A stretch of 44,818 nt of DNA. It comes from Pseudonocardia sp. SCN 73-27. Its GTDB lineage: Bacteria > Actinomycetota > Actinomycetes > Mycobacteriales > Pseudonocardiaceae. Positions 1 to 7,373 of this stretch are shown here, piece after piece (position 1 is the first letter of the stretch; every line of letters begins with the position of its first letter). Both the position numbers and the translations under genes were made by a program. The stretch spans positions 4,025 through 48,842 of the forward strand of contig MEGH01000035.1 of the NCBI GenBank assembly GCA_001725415.1, written 5' to 3'. Under the pieces are notes generated by a model. It saw nothing but the letters and a program-made list of their open reading frames with translations, was not told the origin of the DNA and made no database searches.

Positions 1-163
1 ACCCGTGGGTCTCGAGCGCCGCGACGAGCCGGTGCGTCGTGGTCCGCGGGAACGCGACGGACTCGGCGAGCTCCTGGAACCCGAGCGGCTGGCGGCGTTC
101 GATCTGGTTGAGCAGGTGCATGGTCTTGTCGAGCACGCCGACGCCGCTGACCAGGTAGTCCAC
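1..163 (-). CDS. IclR-family transcriptional regulator (N-terminal fragment, cut by window edge)
   Basis: Only the first 54 residues are inside the window; the gene continues off the left edge. They contain a helix-turn-helix typical of IclR proteins: LLNQIERR near residues 18-25, LGFQELAESV near 27-36 and the recognition helix PRTTTHRLVAALE near 39-51. IclR regulators usually control catabolic genes by binding a small aromatic or acid effector in a C-terminal domain, which is not visible here. The GTG start is chosen because a TAGAGT -10 hexamer lies 7 nt upstream with no ribosome binding site, so the transcript is probably leaderless. The gene runs in the same direction as the VOC gene behind it but has its own promoter. 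Family call is firm; regulon is unknown. Confidence 0.82.
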   Translation of the reverse strand, partial: MDYLVSGVGVLDKTMHLLNQIERRQPLGFQELAESVAFPRTTTHRLVAALETHG

Positions 164-170
164 GCCCCGG

Positions 171-176
171 ACTCTA
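171..176 (-). promoter_or_regulatory. -10 hexamer of the leaderless IclR gene
   Basis: On the minus strand the hexamer reads TAGAGT, matching the actinobacterial TANNNT form. Seven bases separate it from the GTG start at 163, which places the expected transcription start on the start codon itself. No clear -35 is seen. Confidence 0.5.
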
Positions 177-199
177 GTGCCGCACAGTCGCCCGGCCGG

Positions 200-970
200 T
201 CAGTCCGGGACCGGGCCGTGCAGGCAGAACGGCGCGCCGAACGGGTCGGCGACGATGCCCATCCGCCCGAACGGGGTGCTCTCCGGCGCCATCATCACGC
301 TGCCCCCGCCGGCCTGCACCGCGGCGACCGCGGCGTCGACGTCGGCCACCCCGAAGTACGCGATCCAGTGGCTCGGGGTGCCCTCGGGTGCACCCATGAG
401 CCCGCCCATGCCGCCCTTGACCTCCCCGCCGAGCGAGAACGTCGTGTAGTCGCCAGGGGCGCCCTCGACGGCGTCGTAGGTGTAGCCGAACACCGCCGCG
501 TAGAAGGCGCGGGCCGTCTCGGGGTCGGTGAGCCTGGCGTCCTCCCAGGCCAGGCCGCCGGGCTCGTTGACGACCTGTGCGCCGTCCATCCCCAGCGTCT
601 GCCACACCCCGAACACGGCGCCCACGGTGTCGGCGGCGATGATCATCCGCCCGCTCCCGGGGATGTCCATCGGGCCGGCGATGACGGTGCCGCCGTTGTC
701 GGACACCAGCTTCGCGGTGGCGTCGGCGTTGTCCGAGGCGATGTAGATCGTCCAGAACGACGGCTGCCCCTCCTGCATGACCGGGCCGATGCCCGCCGCA
801 GCACGTCCGCCGGACTGGGCGATCTGGTAGTTGCCGAAGTCGGGCCCCGTGTCGACGAACGTCCAGCCGAGCACCGACCCGTAGAACCGGGTCGCGGCCG
901 CGACGTCCGGGACGGTCAGGTCGACCCAGCACGGCGTCCCCGCCTGCCACGGGCCCTCGTGAGTGGCCAT
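200..970 (-). CDS. Two-domain VOC (glyoxalase/bleomycin-resistance fold) protein
   Basis: A 256-residue protein with two tandem vicinal-oxygen-chelate domains, about residues 10-125 and 135-255. Each has the usual pattern: a start such as PCWVDLTVPDVAAATRFYG, then YxxxFGW/FGYTY-like segments, and an end such as GAVFGVWQ or GAPFCLHGP. Tandem VOC proteins of this size are abundant in actinobacteria, usually of unknown substrate. Members include glyoxalases, dioxygenases and antibiotic-sequestering proteins. The ATG is chosen because GGAGGT lies just upstream. Longer in-frame starts exist upstream but the extra residues are low-complexity and lack a ribosome binding site. It is transcribed divergently from the possible NurA-like gene. 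Substrate cannot be inferred. Confidence 0.85.
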   Translation of the reverse strand: MATHEGPWQAGTPCWVDLTVPDVAAATRFYGSVLGWTFVDTGPDFGNYQIAQSGGRAAAGIGPVMQEGQPSFWTIYIASDNADATAKLVSDNGGTVIAGPMDIPGSGRMIIAADTVGAVFGVWQTLGMDGAQVVNEPGGLAWEDARLTDPETARAFYAAVFGYTYDAVEGAPGDYTTFSLGGEVKGGMGGLMGAPEGTPSHWIAYFGVADVDAAVAAVQAGGGSVMMAPESTPFGRMGIVADPFGAPFCLHGPVPD

Positions 971-1202
971 GTCGCACACCTCCGTGAGTGCGTCGCACTG
1001 CTTGGGACCGCGAGCCTGGCACCACCCACCGACAGTTCGCGCGGGTCGATCGGCGAACGGTTGGTGGCGGGGGTGTTCGGGCGATTCGGCGCAGCGCAGC
1101 GGGCCGCTCGGCGGGTCGCGCGCCGCGGTGAGGGCGGCATCGGCGACGATCGGGTGCACCCCGCCACAGCCACCACCTCGCGACGACAGGGAGGCCCCGA
1201 GG

Positions 1203-2222
1203 ATGCGGTTCACCGTCGACCCGTGGGACCCGTCCTACGGCACGGGCCTCGACGCCGACGCGGGCGACGAGGCCGCGACGTCGGAGGCCAGCATCGACGT
1301 CACCGTCGAGATGCCGGCCGACCGCTGGGAGCCCGTGGCGCCCGACCCGCGGGTGCGCCCGCCCGCGGCGACGATGTTCGTCGACGGGGTGCGCCGCGTC
1401 GACGCCCAGGCCTGGGTCGACGACGGCTCGGCCGACATCGGCCCCGGGTCGAGCACGGCGGCGCTCTGCGCGTCCTACGCCGCGGGCGTGGTGTGCTGTG
1501 CGGGCGACAAGGCGGAGCCGGTCGCGGTGACGGTCGCGCGGTCGCTGCTGACGTCGGCGGAAGGGGCGACCGACGTCGTCACCCCCGCTGGTCGCTACGT
1601 GGCCGAGGTGGTCCCCGCCGGCGCCGGGCTCGCGCCCGCCCAGAACCTGAGCCTCGCGCTGCAGGGCCGGCTCGCCGCGGTCGAGGTCGACGCCGCCGGC
1701 CGCGCCCGCGCCGAGGCCGGCACGGGCGACGACGACCTCCTGGTGGTCGACGGGCCCCTGCGCGGGCGGCAGCACCTGCCGCGGGCGCTCGGCTACGTCA
1801 AGACCCACCGCACCCGTTACCTGCAGCGCCTGCACCCCGAGCTCGACGCCCTGGTCGCGACGCTCGCGCCGGGGGAGCGGACGCCGGTGATCCTGCTGGG
1901 CACGTCGTGGCAGCGCTACACCTGGTACCTGCGGCTGCCCACCGGTCCGGGCTCGCCGTGGGCGGGGGTGGTGCGCCTGGAGTGCAGCGCCGCCCAGCCC
2001 GCCGACGACGCTGTCGTCATGGCGGCCCTGTCCCAGGTGACGTTGCCGCGCTACGCCTCCGACGGCTACAAGGACTCCCGCGCCCCGCAGAACCTCTACC
2101 CGATCGGTGGGCTGGAACGGTTGCTGCGCAGGCGGCTGGGTGACGCGGGCATCGTCTACCGGGCGCTGCGCCGCGCGGCCTGGGACACCGCCGACGCGCC
2201 GATCCCGGTCCCGGCGCCCTGA
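1203..2222 (+). CDS. Conserved unknown protein, possibly NurA-nuclease-like
   Basis: A 339-residue protein starting MRFTVDPWDPSYG, with GGGAGG upstream of the ATG. I do not recognise it with certainty. Several motifs resemble the NurA 5'-3' nuclease fold: an early MFVDGVRR acidic strand (about residue 58), a second acidic strand LLVVDGPLRGR followed by LGYVKTHR (about 180-203), an RYTWYLRL strand, and a C-terminal NLYPIGGLERLLRRRLGD helix. In NurA such Asp residues bind Mn2+, and NurA normally partners the HerA ATPase in end resection. No HerA gene lies nearby. A 14-bp inverted repeat behind the stop separates it from the convergent DinB gene. The function call is inference; the gene itself is secure. 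Confidence 0.6.
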   Translation: MRFTVDPWDPSYGTGLDADAGDEAATSEASIDVTVEMPADRWEPVAPDPRVRPPAATMFVDGVRRVDAQAWVDDGSADIGPGSSTAALCASYAAGVVCCAGDKAEPVAVTVARSLLTSAEGATDVVTPAGRYVAEVVPAGAGLAPAQNLSLALQGRLAAVEVDAAGRARAEAGTGDDDLLVVDGPLRGRQHLPRALGYVKTHRTRYLQRLHPELDALVATLAPGERTPVILLGTSWQRYTWYLRLPTGPGSPWAGVVRLECSAAQPADDAVVMAALSQVTLPRYASDGYKDSRAPQNLYPIGGLERLLRRRLGDAGIVYRALRRAAWDTADAPIPVPAP

Positions 2223-2233
2223 CCCCGGCCGCG

Positions 2234-2297
2234 CGCCGAGTTCGACGCCACGGTGGTCCCGACCATGATCGAACCAGGCTGGACGTCGAACTCGGCG
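2234..2297. terminator. Inverted repeat between convergent genes
   Basis: Perfect 14-bp arms CGCCGAGTTCGACG (2234-2247) and CGTCGAACTCGGCG (2284-2297) enclose a 36-nt loop. It lies between the stop codons of two convergent genes and could act in both directions. The long loop makes simple intrinsic termination less certain. Confidence 0.5.
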
Positions 2298-2317
2298 TGG
2301 TTGCAGGCTGCGCCACA

Positions 2318-3367
2318 TCACGGCGGAGGGAACTCCGCCCGCACCCCGGCCAGGCGCACCGGCCGTGTCCGGTAGCGGTCCTCGAACAGGTCCAGCACCG
2401 CGAGCGCCCCGGCCACGAGCTCGTCGGGTGCCGACGCCGGCGCCGGCAGCGTCGCGCTCCGTCCGCGGGTCAGGAACGGCGCGAACCGCAGCTTGACCCC
2501 GATCCGCACGGCCGGGCGGCCCTCGGCGGCGACGTCGTCGGCCACCCGGCGCGCCAGCACCTCGATCTCCTCGCCCACCACGGCCCAGTCGTCGAGATCG
2601 GTCTGGAACGTCGTCTCCCGGCTGCGGGAACGGGCGACGTGCGGGGTGTCGGACACCTCCTCCCGCCCGATCCCGCGCGCCAGCTGCACGTAGTAGGGCC
2701 CCATCGCCGGGCCGATCCGCTCCGCCAGCTCGCTCGGCCGCGCCTCGGCCAGCTCGGTGACGGTCCGGTAGCCCAGCTCGTCGAGCCGGCGCGCGGTCCG
2801 GGTGCCGATGCCCCACAAGGCCGTCGTGGGCCGGTCGCCCATCGTCGCGAACCAGTTGTGCCGGGTCAGCCGGAACGTGCCCGCGGGCTTGCCGAACTCC
2901 GTCGCAATCTTGGCGCGCAACGTGTTGTCCCCGATGCCGACAGTGCACGACAGCCCGGTGCGCTCGGCGACGGCGTGCTGGACGTCGTGCGCGAGCGCCT
3001 CGGGGTCCTCGGTGACCGCGCCGAGGAACGCCTCGTCCCACCCCATGACCTCGACGACCACGGCGAACGACCGCAGCACCGTCATCACCTCGTCGGACGC
3101 GGCCTCGTAGGCGGGGTTGTCGGCGGGCAGGAACACCGCGTCGGGACACCGCTTGGCCGCCGTGCGCAACGGCATCCCGGACCGGACCCCGAACTCCCGG
3201 GCCTCGTACGACGCCGTCGCGACGACCGCCCGCTCCGCCGGATCACCCCGCCCACCGACCACGACCGGCAGCCCAGCCAGCTCGGGGCGCCGCCGCACCT
3301 CGACCGCCGCGATGAACTGGTCGAGGTCGACGTGCAGCACCCAGTGTCGCGCCCTCGGCCCCGCCAT
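2318..3367 (-). CDS. dinB: DNA polymerase IV, DinB2-type Y-family polymerase
   Basis: A 349-residue error-prone translesion DNA polymerase. Visible parts: palm motif HVDLDQFIAAVE (Asp14 as metal ligand), palm motif GWDEAFLG (Asp111-Glu112), thumb helix-hairpin-helix around LWGIGTRTARRLDELGY, and a little-finger domain from about residue 235. The motifs HVDLDQF and GWDEA match the mycobacterial DinB2 subgroup rather than E. coli DinB (HVDMDCFF, SIDEA). The residue aligned with the steric gate (Phe13 in E. coli, Leu in mycobacterial DinB2) is Ile19. There is no C-terminal beta-clamp motif that I can recognise. The start ATG has no strong ribosome binding site, but the unknown gene upstream ends only 29 nt away, which fits operon expression. 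Confidence 0.93.
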   Translation of the reverse strand: MAGPRARHWVLHVDLDQFIAAVEVRRRPELAGLPVVVGGRGDPAERAVVATASYEAREFGVRSGMPLRTAAKRCPDAVFLPADNPAYEAASDEVMTVLRSFAVVVEVMGWDEAFLGAVTEDPEALAHDVQHAVAERTGLSCTVGIGDNTLRAKIATEFGKPAGTFRLTRHNWFATMGDRPTTALWGIGTRTARRLDELGYRTVTELAEARPSELAERIGPAMGPYYVQLARGIGREEVSDTPHVARSRSRETTFQTDLDDWAVVGEEIEVLARRVADDVAAEGRPAVRIGVKLRFAPFLTRGRSATLPAPASAPDELVAGALAVLDLFEDRYRTRPVRLAGVRAEFPPP

Positions 3368-3396
3368 GGGCCCAGTGTGGACGCCGCGGGCACCGA

Positions 3397-3951
3397 TCAC
3401 ACGACCCGTAGGTCCGGGACCGCCATCGGGGGAGCGGTGGCGGCCAGCGCCGTCGAGACCCAGCGCAGCATCTGCGCGTCGGTGCAGGAGGCGAGGAGCT
3501 CGGCCTGTTCGACGACGGCCGCGTCGGAGGCCGACGTCGCCCTGTAGCGGCGGCGCAGCGACGTCAGGTCGACAGGGGCCGACGGCTCGCCCGGCAACGG
3601 GCCGGCGGGCAGGCCGACGTCGAGGTCGCCGGCCACGAGCCGCAACGCCGCCCAGCCGATGATCCGCATGCCGGGAGCCGGCACCACCTCGTTGCCGCCC
3701 ACCTCGTCCTCCGGGTGGCGGTCGGGTGCGCCGTGGTCGCAGCCGAGCTGCCGACGATGGCGATGGGTCCGCAGGATGCCGCCGTCGAGGACCACCCAGG
3801 CGTCGACGGGTGGGGAGCCGACCTCCCGCGCGACGACCAGGGGCGGGCGGCGACGGGCGATCCAGTCGAGCACGGCCTGCCGGTGCCCGGGCACCACGGC
3901 GAAGACGCCGGGTCCCTCCCCGGTCGCCACGAACGCGTCGGACCACTCCAT
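3397..3951 (-). CDS. Hypothetical protein upstream of dinB
   Basis: A 184-residue protein I do not recognise. The ATG is preceded by GGGAGG. The first 45 residues contain a hydrophobic VFAVVPGHRQAVLDWIA stretch too polar for a membrane helix. The middle (residues 70-105) is rich in His and acidic residues. The C-terminal part has a basic LRRRYRATSASD segment and a helical end. No signal peptide or catalytic signature is visible. It ends 29 nt before the dinB start on the same strand, so the two are probably co-transcribed. That position hints at, but does not prove, a link to DNA damage responses. Confidence 0.6.
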   Translation of the reverse strand: MEWSDAFVATGEGPGVFAVVPGHRQAVLDWIARRRPPLVVAREVGSPPVDAWVVLDGGILRTHRHRRQLGCDHGAPDRHPEDEVGGNEVVPAPGMRIIGWAALRLVAGDLDVGLPAGPLPGEPSAPVDLTSLRRRYRATSASDAAVVEQAELLASCTDAQMLRWVSTALAATAPPMAVPDLRVV

Positions 3952-4277
3952 CGCGGGCCTCCCGTGCCGCCTGCGCCCGGGGTCGTCCCGGCGTGACGGC
4001 GAGGGGAAGAGTAGGGCCGGCCCGGCGGGGCCGCCGCGCCGGCCGTCCGACCGTGCGGTGCCGCGTGACCGACCGTCGACGGCCCGCTCACCAGCGGTGA
4101 TCCGGACGGCTGTACCCGGCCTCCACGAAGCGGTGACCGATGCGAGCCGGAACGTCGGAATCTGACCCACCGTCACCAATCGATCCGGGGTCACACGAAC
4201 GGGCGAAGCCATCGGCGCACGGCTAACGACACGCCTGCCGATCAGCGATGCTCGGACAACGGCGAACGGAGGACGAC
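3952..4277. other. Divergent intergenic region without a gene
   Basis: This 326-nt gap separates two divergent starts. No credible coding sequence is seen. A minus-strand TACTCT hexamer (4008-4013) is a possible -10 for the gene upstream of dinB, without a good -35. On the plus strand GGAAC (4149-4153) and CGTC (4171-4174) are spaced by 17 nt, like some ECF sigma promoters, but this could be chance. GGAGGA precedes the ATG at 4278. Confidence 0.35.
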
Positions 4278-4763
4278 ATGGACCGGCACACGAGCGGTGA
4301 CGCGACCCGTCCCGAGGGCATGCACGACAACGGCGAGACCGTGATCGGAACGCCCCGCACCGCCCCCGACGACGCAGTGACCCCCGCCGCGATGGCCACC
4401 GTGGTCCCGATGATCCCGGCACCCCGCAAGCCGGTCCGCGACCCCGCCCGCGCCGCCGTCGTCCTGCGCCACGCGCGCCTGCGCTCCGACGGTGGCCCCC
4501 AGTTCTGCCAGCCCAGCCGCGCCGAGATGAGCGGTGCCGCCCCGCGACGCCAGGGCGGCCGTACCGACGGCAAGGTCATCTACCCCGACCGCGAGGCCGC
4601 GGAGCAGGCCGGCCGCGAGTTCGAGTCGCTCGGCGCGCAGCCGATGCGCTCCTACCGCTGCAACCGCTCCAACCACGGGCACTACCACCTGACCCGCGAC
4701 ACCACGGCCCTCGCCCGCCGCATCGACGTCGCCGCCCGCATCCCGCACCAGCGCAGCGCCTGA
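4278..4763 (+). CDS. Small conserved hypothetical protein with a basic YRC...GHYHLT C-terminus
   Basis: A 161-residue protein with GGAGGA upstream of the ATG. The first 75 residues are low-complexity and probably disordered. The C-terminal half is compact: YPDREAAEQAGREFES forms a likely helix, followed by MRSYRCNRSNHGHYHLTRD, with one Cys and several His. Small actinobacterial proteins with a similar YxCxRsxxGHYHLT ending exist, but I know no function. A Cys in CQPSR (about residue 77) and the one in YRC might pair. It stands alone between divergent and convergent neighbours and is closed by a strong hairpin 18 nt after its stop. Confidence 0.62.
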   Translation: MDRHTSGDATRPEGMHDNGETVIGTPRTAPDDAVTPAAMATVVPMIPAPRKPVRDPARAAVVLRHARLRSDGGPQFCQPSRAEMSGAAPRRQGGRTDGKVIYPDREAAEQAGREFESLGAQPMRSYRCNRSNHGHYHLTRDTTALARRIDVAARIPHQRSA

Positions 4764-4780
4764 CCCTCGTAGTCCGACCG

Positions 4781-4816
4781 GAGAGGTTGCGCGCCGAACC
4801 CGGCGCGCAACCTCTC
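4781..4816. terminator. Strong bidirectional hairpin terminator (16-bp stem, AACC loop)
   Basis: Perfect arms GAGAGGTTGCGCGCCG (4781-4796) and CGGCGCGCAACCTCTC (4801-4816) enclose a four-base loop between convergent genes. A third partial arm GAGGTTGCGCG (4853-4863) lies just before the opposite gene's stop and can pair with the right arm instead. The same word recurs in the hairpin at 10220-10277. Confidence 0.75.
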
Positions 4817-4869
4817 CGTCGTTGTGAGGCCTGATCGACAGCTCGGAGCAGTGAGGTTGCGCGCGCGGG

Positions 4870-6549
4870 TCAGGAGCGGACCACGGCCACCCGGGGTTCG
4901 GGGATCTGGTGGGGGGCCTCGGGGACGCGGCGGCTGCGGCGGGCGGTGCGCTCCTCCAGGCGCCGCGTCACCTCGTGGCCGCCTTCCCCGGTCCGGGCGA
5001 GCGCGGCGACGACGAGCTCGCGGTGGCCGGGGTCGTCGGTGCGGCGCAGGAACCGGGTGAGCTCGTGCGCGGCGGTGCGCGGGTCGCGGGCGGCGACCCA
5101 GGCGGCCAGCTCGGCCTCGGCGATCTCCGGCCGGCAGCCCGACATCCGCACGCACACGTACTCGACGTCCTCGTCGGCGTACTCGCCGACCAGCGGCGCG
5201 TGCACTCCCTGTTCGAGCAGCAGCTGGTTGCACACCCAGATGCCGATGGGGGTGAGCGAGACGACGGTGGGGTCGGGGTCGTCGCGGCCCGCGAGGGCGG
5301 TGAGGTGGTCGTGGTCGGTGCTCTCCTCGAGCTCGACGGCGCCGAGGAGCTCCATGGCGTCGAGGAGGGCGGTGACGTCGCGTCGCCAGAGCCGCTGTTC
5401 GACGTCGCCTGCGAGGTCGTCGACGACGCAGCCGAACTGGCCGTTCACGGTCTCGCGGACGACGCGGTAGAAGTGCTCGACGGGTACGGGGCCGCCGCCT
5501 GCCCGGTAGAGGTCGTACCAGAGGACGGGGAAGGCCTCGCCGAGCGACATGCTGAACAGGGAGGGAGCGCCGAAGACGTCGGTGCCGCCGAAGTGGTCGC
5601 CGAGGCGGCCGAGGGCGTCGAAGGCACGGCGGAAGAACTCGATGGGCCGGTGCAGCAGCGGCCCGGAGCCCTTGACGGGCACGAGCCGCCGGTTGACGAC
5701 CCGCACGAGTCGGGCCTGCCGCGCCCAGGACACGAGCAGCGAGACGTCGGGGAGGTCGTCGCTGGTGCGGGCGGTGTCGCGGTAGAAGTGGTCGAGGCCG
5801 AGGGCCTCGGCGAGGGCGAGTGCGTCGGCCAGGTGGAGGCGGCCGTCGCGGGTGAGCCGGCGGCCGGCGCGGATCCAGTAGGTGAAGGCGCGCAACCGGT
5901 CGAGGGCCGAGGATGCCGACGCGCTCTCGACGAGCGTGGCTGCCGACGGCAGCAGGACGGGCCCGGGGGTGAGCGGGGTGTCGTCGGGCTGTTCGCGGCG
6001 TCGGGTCTCCTCGCGGGTGACGGCGGCGAGGGCGTCGCGGTCGATGTCGAGCTCGCCGCGGGTGGCCTGCTCGAGGAAGCGCTGCACGGCGAGGACGTCG
6101 GCCTTGTCGACGTCGTGGCGCATCATCTGGACGTTCCAGAACTTGCCGAGGTCGTAGTTGCGCTCGTCGGCCATCGCGTCGTAGAGGGCGGGCGTGGAGT
6201 CGGCGACCTGGTCGTGCAGCTCCTGCACCGGGGCGGAGCCGCCGTCGAGGTGGTCCTGTTCGGCGAGCAGGGCGAACAGCCCGTGGAGGGCGTGGGGGAT
6301 CTCGGCCCATTCGTTGTCGGCGACGGCGACGGTGCGGGGGAACCACACGGCGAGGGCGTCGGCGACGTGCCGGCGGGTCCAGCGGCAGAGCCGCCCGTCG
6401 ACGCCGATCTTGTAGTCGAGGGCGGCGCCCACGAGCACGGGGTCGACCTCGCGGCCGAGCCGCCGGGACCGGGCCAGGACCGCGGTCAGCAGCCGGTCGC
6501 GGACGAGGCCGTACTCCTCGTGTTCGTGTGCCGCGAAGACCAGACGCAT
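4870..6549 (-). CDS. Large conserved hypothetical protein
   Basis: A 559-residue soluble protein I do not recognise. It has no transmembrane segment or signal peptide. It begins MRLVFAAHEHEEYG and is mostly helical. Segments such as LCRWTRRHVADALAVWFPR (about 50-68) and PVEHFYRVVRETVNGQF (about 335-351) look like helix-turn-helix or helical-bundle pieces. The C-terminal 100 residues contain an acidic VGEYADEDVEYV run and HEAT-like helices, PGHRELVVAALARTGEGG. The ATG at 6549 is chosen because the sequence upstream on this frame is the antisense of the transporter gene. A 14-bp palindrome sits 19 nt upstream. Function unknown. Confidence 0.68.
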   Translation of the reverse strand: MRLVFAAHEHEEYGLVRDRLLTAVLARSRRLGREVDPVLVGAALDYKIGVDGRLCRWTRRHVADALAVWFPRTVAVADNEWAEIPHALHGLFALLAEQDHLDGGSAPVQELHDQVADSTPALYDAMADERNYDLGKFWNVQMMRHDVDKADVLAVQRFLEQATRGELDIDRDALAAVTREETRRREQPDDTPLTPGPVLLPSAATLVESASASSALDRLRAFTYWIRAGRRLTRDGRLHLADALALAEALGLDHFYRDTARTSDDLPDVSLLVSWARQARLVRVVNRRLVPVKGSGPLLHRPIEFFRRAFDALGRLGDHFGGTDVFGAPSLFSMSLGEAFPVLWYDLYRAGGGPVPVEHFYRVVRETVNGQFGCVVDDLAGDVEQRLWRRDVTALLDAMELLGAVELEESTDHDHLTALAGRDDPDPTVVSLTPIGIWVCNQLLLEQGVHAPLVGEYADEDVEYVCVRMSGCRPEIAEAELAAWVAARDPRTAAHELTRFLRRTDDPGHRELVVAALARTGEGGHEVTRRLEERTARRSRRVPEAPHQIPEPRVAVVRS

Positions 6550-6567
6550 CGACCCAACTTTTCCAGT

Positions 6568-6581
6568 CCGGAGATCTCCGG
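6568..6581. promoter_or_regulatory. Perfect 14-bp palindrome upstream of the large unknown gene
   Basis: CCGGAGATCTCCGG is its own reverse complement. It lies 18 nt upstream of the ATG at 6549 on the minus strand. It could be an operator or a small 5'-leader hairpin; no regulator can be assigned. Confidence 0.35.
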
Positions 6582-6640
6582 CGACAGGCGGGGGAGGGTG
6601 ACCCGCGGGTTGCGCGCGGTGACGTCGGAGGATGGTCGTG

Positions 6641-7312
6641 TCACCCGGGCGAGGCGGGCGGTACTCGATCCGGCCGGGTCGCCAGCCATGCCCCGGCGAA
6701 CACGAGCGCGGTGCCGAGCAGGGTCCGCGCGCCGAGGGGTTCGTGGAGCAGGAGCGCCCCGCAGGCGACGGCGACGACGGGTGCGGCGTAGGTGATGAGT
6801 GCGGCGTGGTCGGGTCCGGAGGCGGCGACGAGGGCGAAGAACGCGACGAACCCGGCGGCGGTGGCGCCGATGCCGAGGGCGGCGACGGAGGCGATCCCGG
6901 CGGGTGTCGGCGCGGGTGGTGGCTCGGTGCCGAGGGTGACGGCCACGACCGTCGCGACGACGAGCACGGGCGCGGCGATGGCGAGCACGGCGGCGGCGAT
7001 GCCGAGGGCGGGGACGTCGCCGAACCAGTGGCTGATGAGGACGGCGCCGACCGCGTAGCAGGCCGCGGCGACGGGCACGACGACCTCGACGACGGCCAGC
7101 ACCGCGAGCCGACCGCCACGGCCGCGCAGCAGCGCGCGGCGGGCCCGGCGCAGGCCGAAGGGGGCGAGCACGAGCGCGGCGAGGACCACGCGGGCGGCGG
7201 CGAGGGAGACGGGGCCGAACCCGGACCGCAGGGCGACGCCGATGAACAGGTACGGCACGCCCCACAGCACGGACACGGCCGCGAACAGTCCCCACGCCCG
7301 CGCTCCCGCCAC
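6641..7312 (-). CDS. EamA/DMT-family transporter, apparently shortened by an internal deletion
   Basis: A 223-residue very hydrophobic protein of the drug/metabolite transporter superfamily, which usually has two five-helix EamA repeats and 280-310 residues. The N-terminus has the typical AWGLFAAVSVLWGVPYLFIG first helix. After the third-helix start VLAVVEVVVPV the sequence jumps to AAACYAVGAVLISHWF, a pattern normally found at the start of the second repeat. Roughly 60-70 residues (about two helices) seem missing in frame. The end, with HEPLGARTLLGTALVFAGAWLATRP, is normal. The GTG at 7312 with GGTGAG upstream is preferred over a TTG at 7345 inside an operator-like palindrome. It is divergent from a GntR gene. 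Transport function is doubtful. Confidence 0.7.
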   Translation of the reverse strand: MAGARAWGLFAAVSVLWGVPYLFIGVALRSGFGPVSLAAARVVLAALVLAPFGLRRARRALLRGRGGRLAVLAVVEVVVPVAAACYAVGAVLISHWFGDVPALGIAAAVLAIAAPVLVVATVVAVTLGTEPPPAPTPAGIASVAALGIGATAAGFVAFFALVAASGPDHAALITYAAPVVAVACGALLLHEPLGARTLLGTALVFAGAWLATRPDRVPPASPG

Positions 7313-7339
7313 GGGCTCACCGTACGGCGCACGCCATGG

Positions 7340-7353
7340 ATACAAGCTTGCAT
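7340..7353. promoter_or_regulatory. Operator-like near-palindrome between divergent EamA and GntR genes
   Basis: ATACAAGCTTGCAT has a perfect CAAGCTTG core and symmetric outer bases with one mismatched pair. It lies 21 nt upstream of the GntR gene start and just before its TACGGT -10, a usual place for GntR autoregulation. Assignment to this GntR is inference. Confidence 0.4.
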
Positions 7354-7361
7354 CTATCCCG

Positions 7362-7367
7362 TACGGT
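7362..7367 (+). promoter_or_regulatory. -10 hexamer of the leaderless GntR gene
   Basis: TACGGT (TANNNT form) ends 6 nt before the GTG at 7374, and no ribosome binding site precedes the GTG. This spacing fits a leaderless transcript. Confidence 0.45.
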
Positions 7368-7373
7368 CATCGG

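Noticed and set aside
5-3149. Very long open frames opposite the VOC, NurA-like and dinB genes
   Set aside because: Their translations are Arg/Ala/Gly-rich with no domain sense. They are typical shadow frames of GC3-biased genes.
4149-4174. GGAAC-17-CGTC as an ECF promoter for the gene at 4278
   Set aside because: The leader would be about 100 nt and such spacings are expected by chance in this much GC-rich sequence.
7313-7345. TTG start for the EamA-type transporter
   Set aside because: It falls within an operator-like palindrome, and GTG at 7312 has a better ribosome binding site and family fit.
4870-7353. A single 827-residue minus-strand frame joining the large unknown gene and the transporter region
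   Set aside because: The part before residue 269 is the wrong frame of the transporter gene (Pro/Ser-rich). A proper ATG start exists at 6549.
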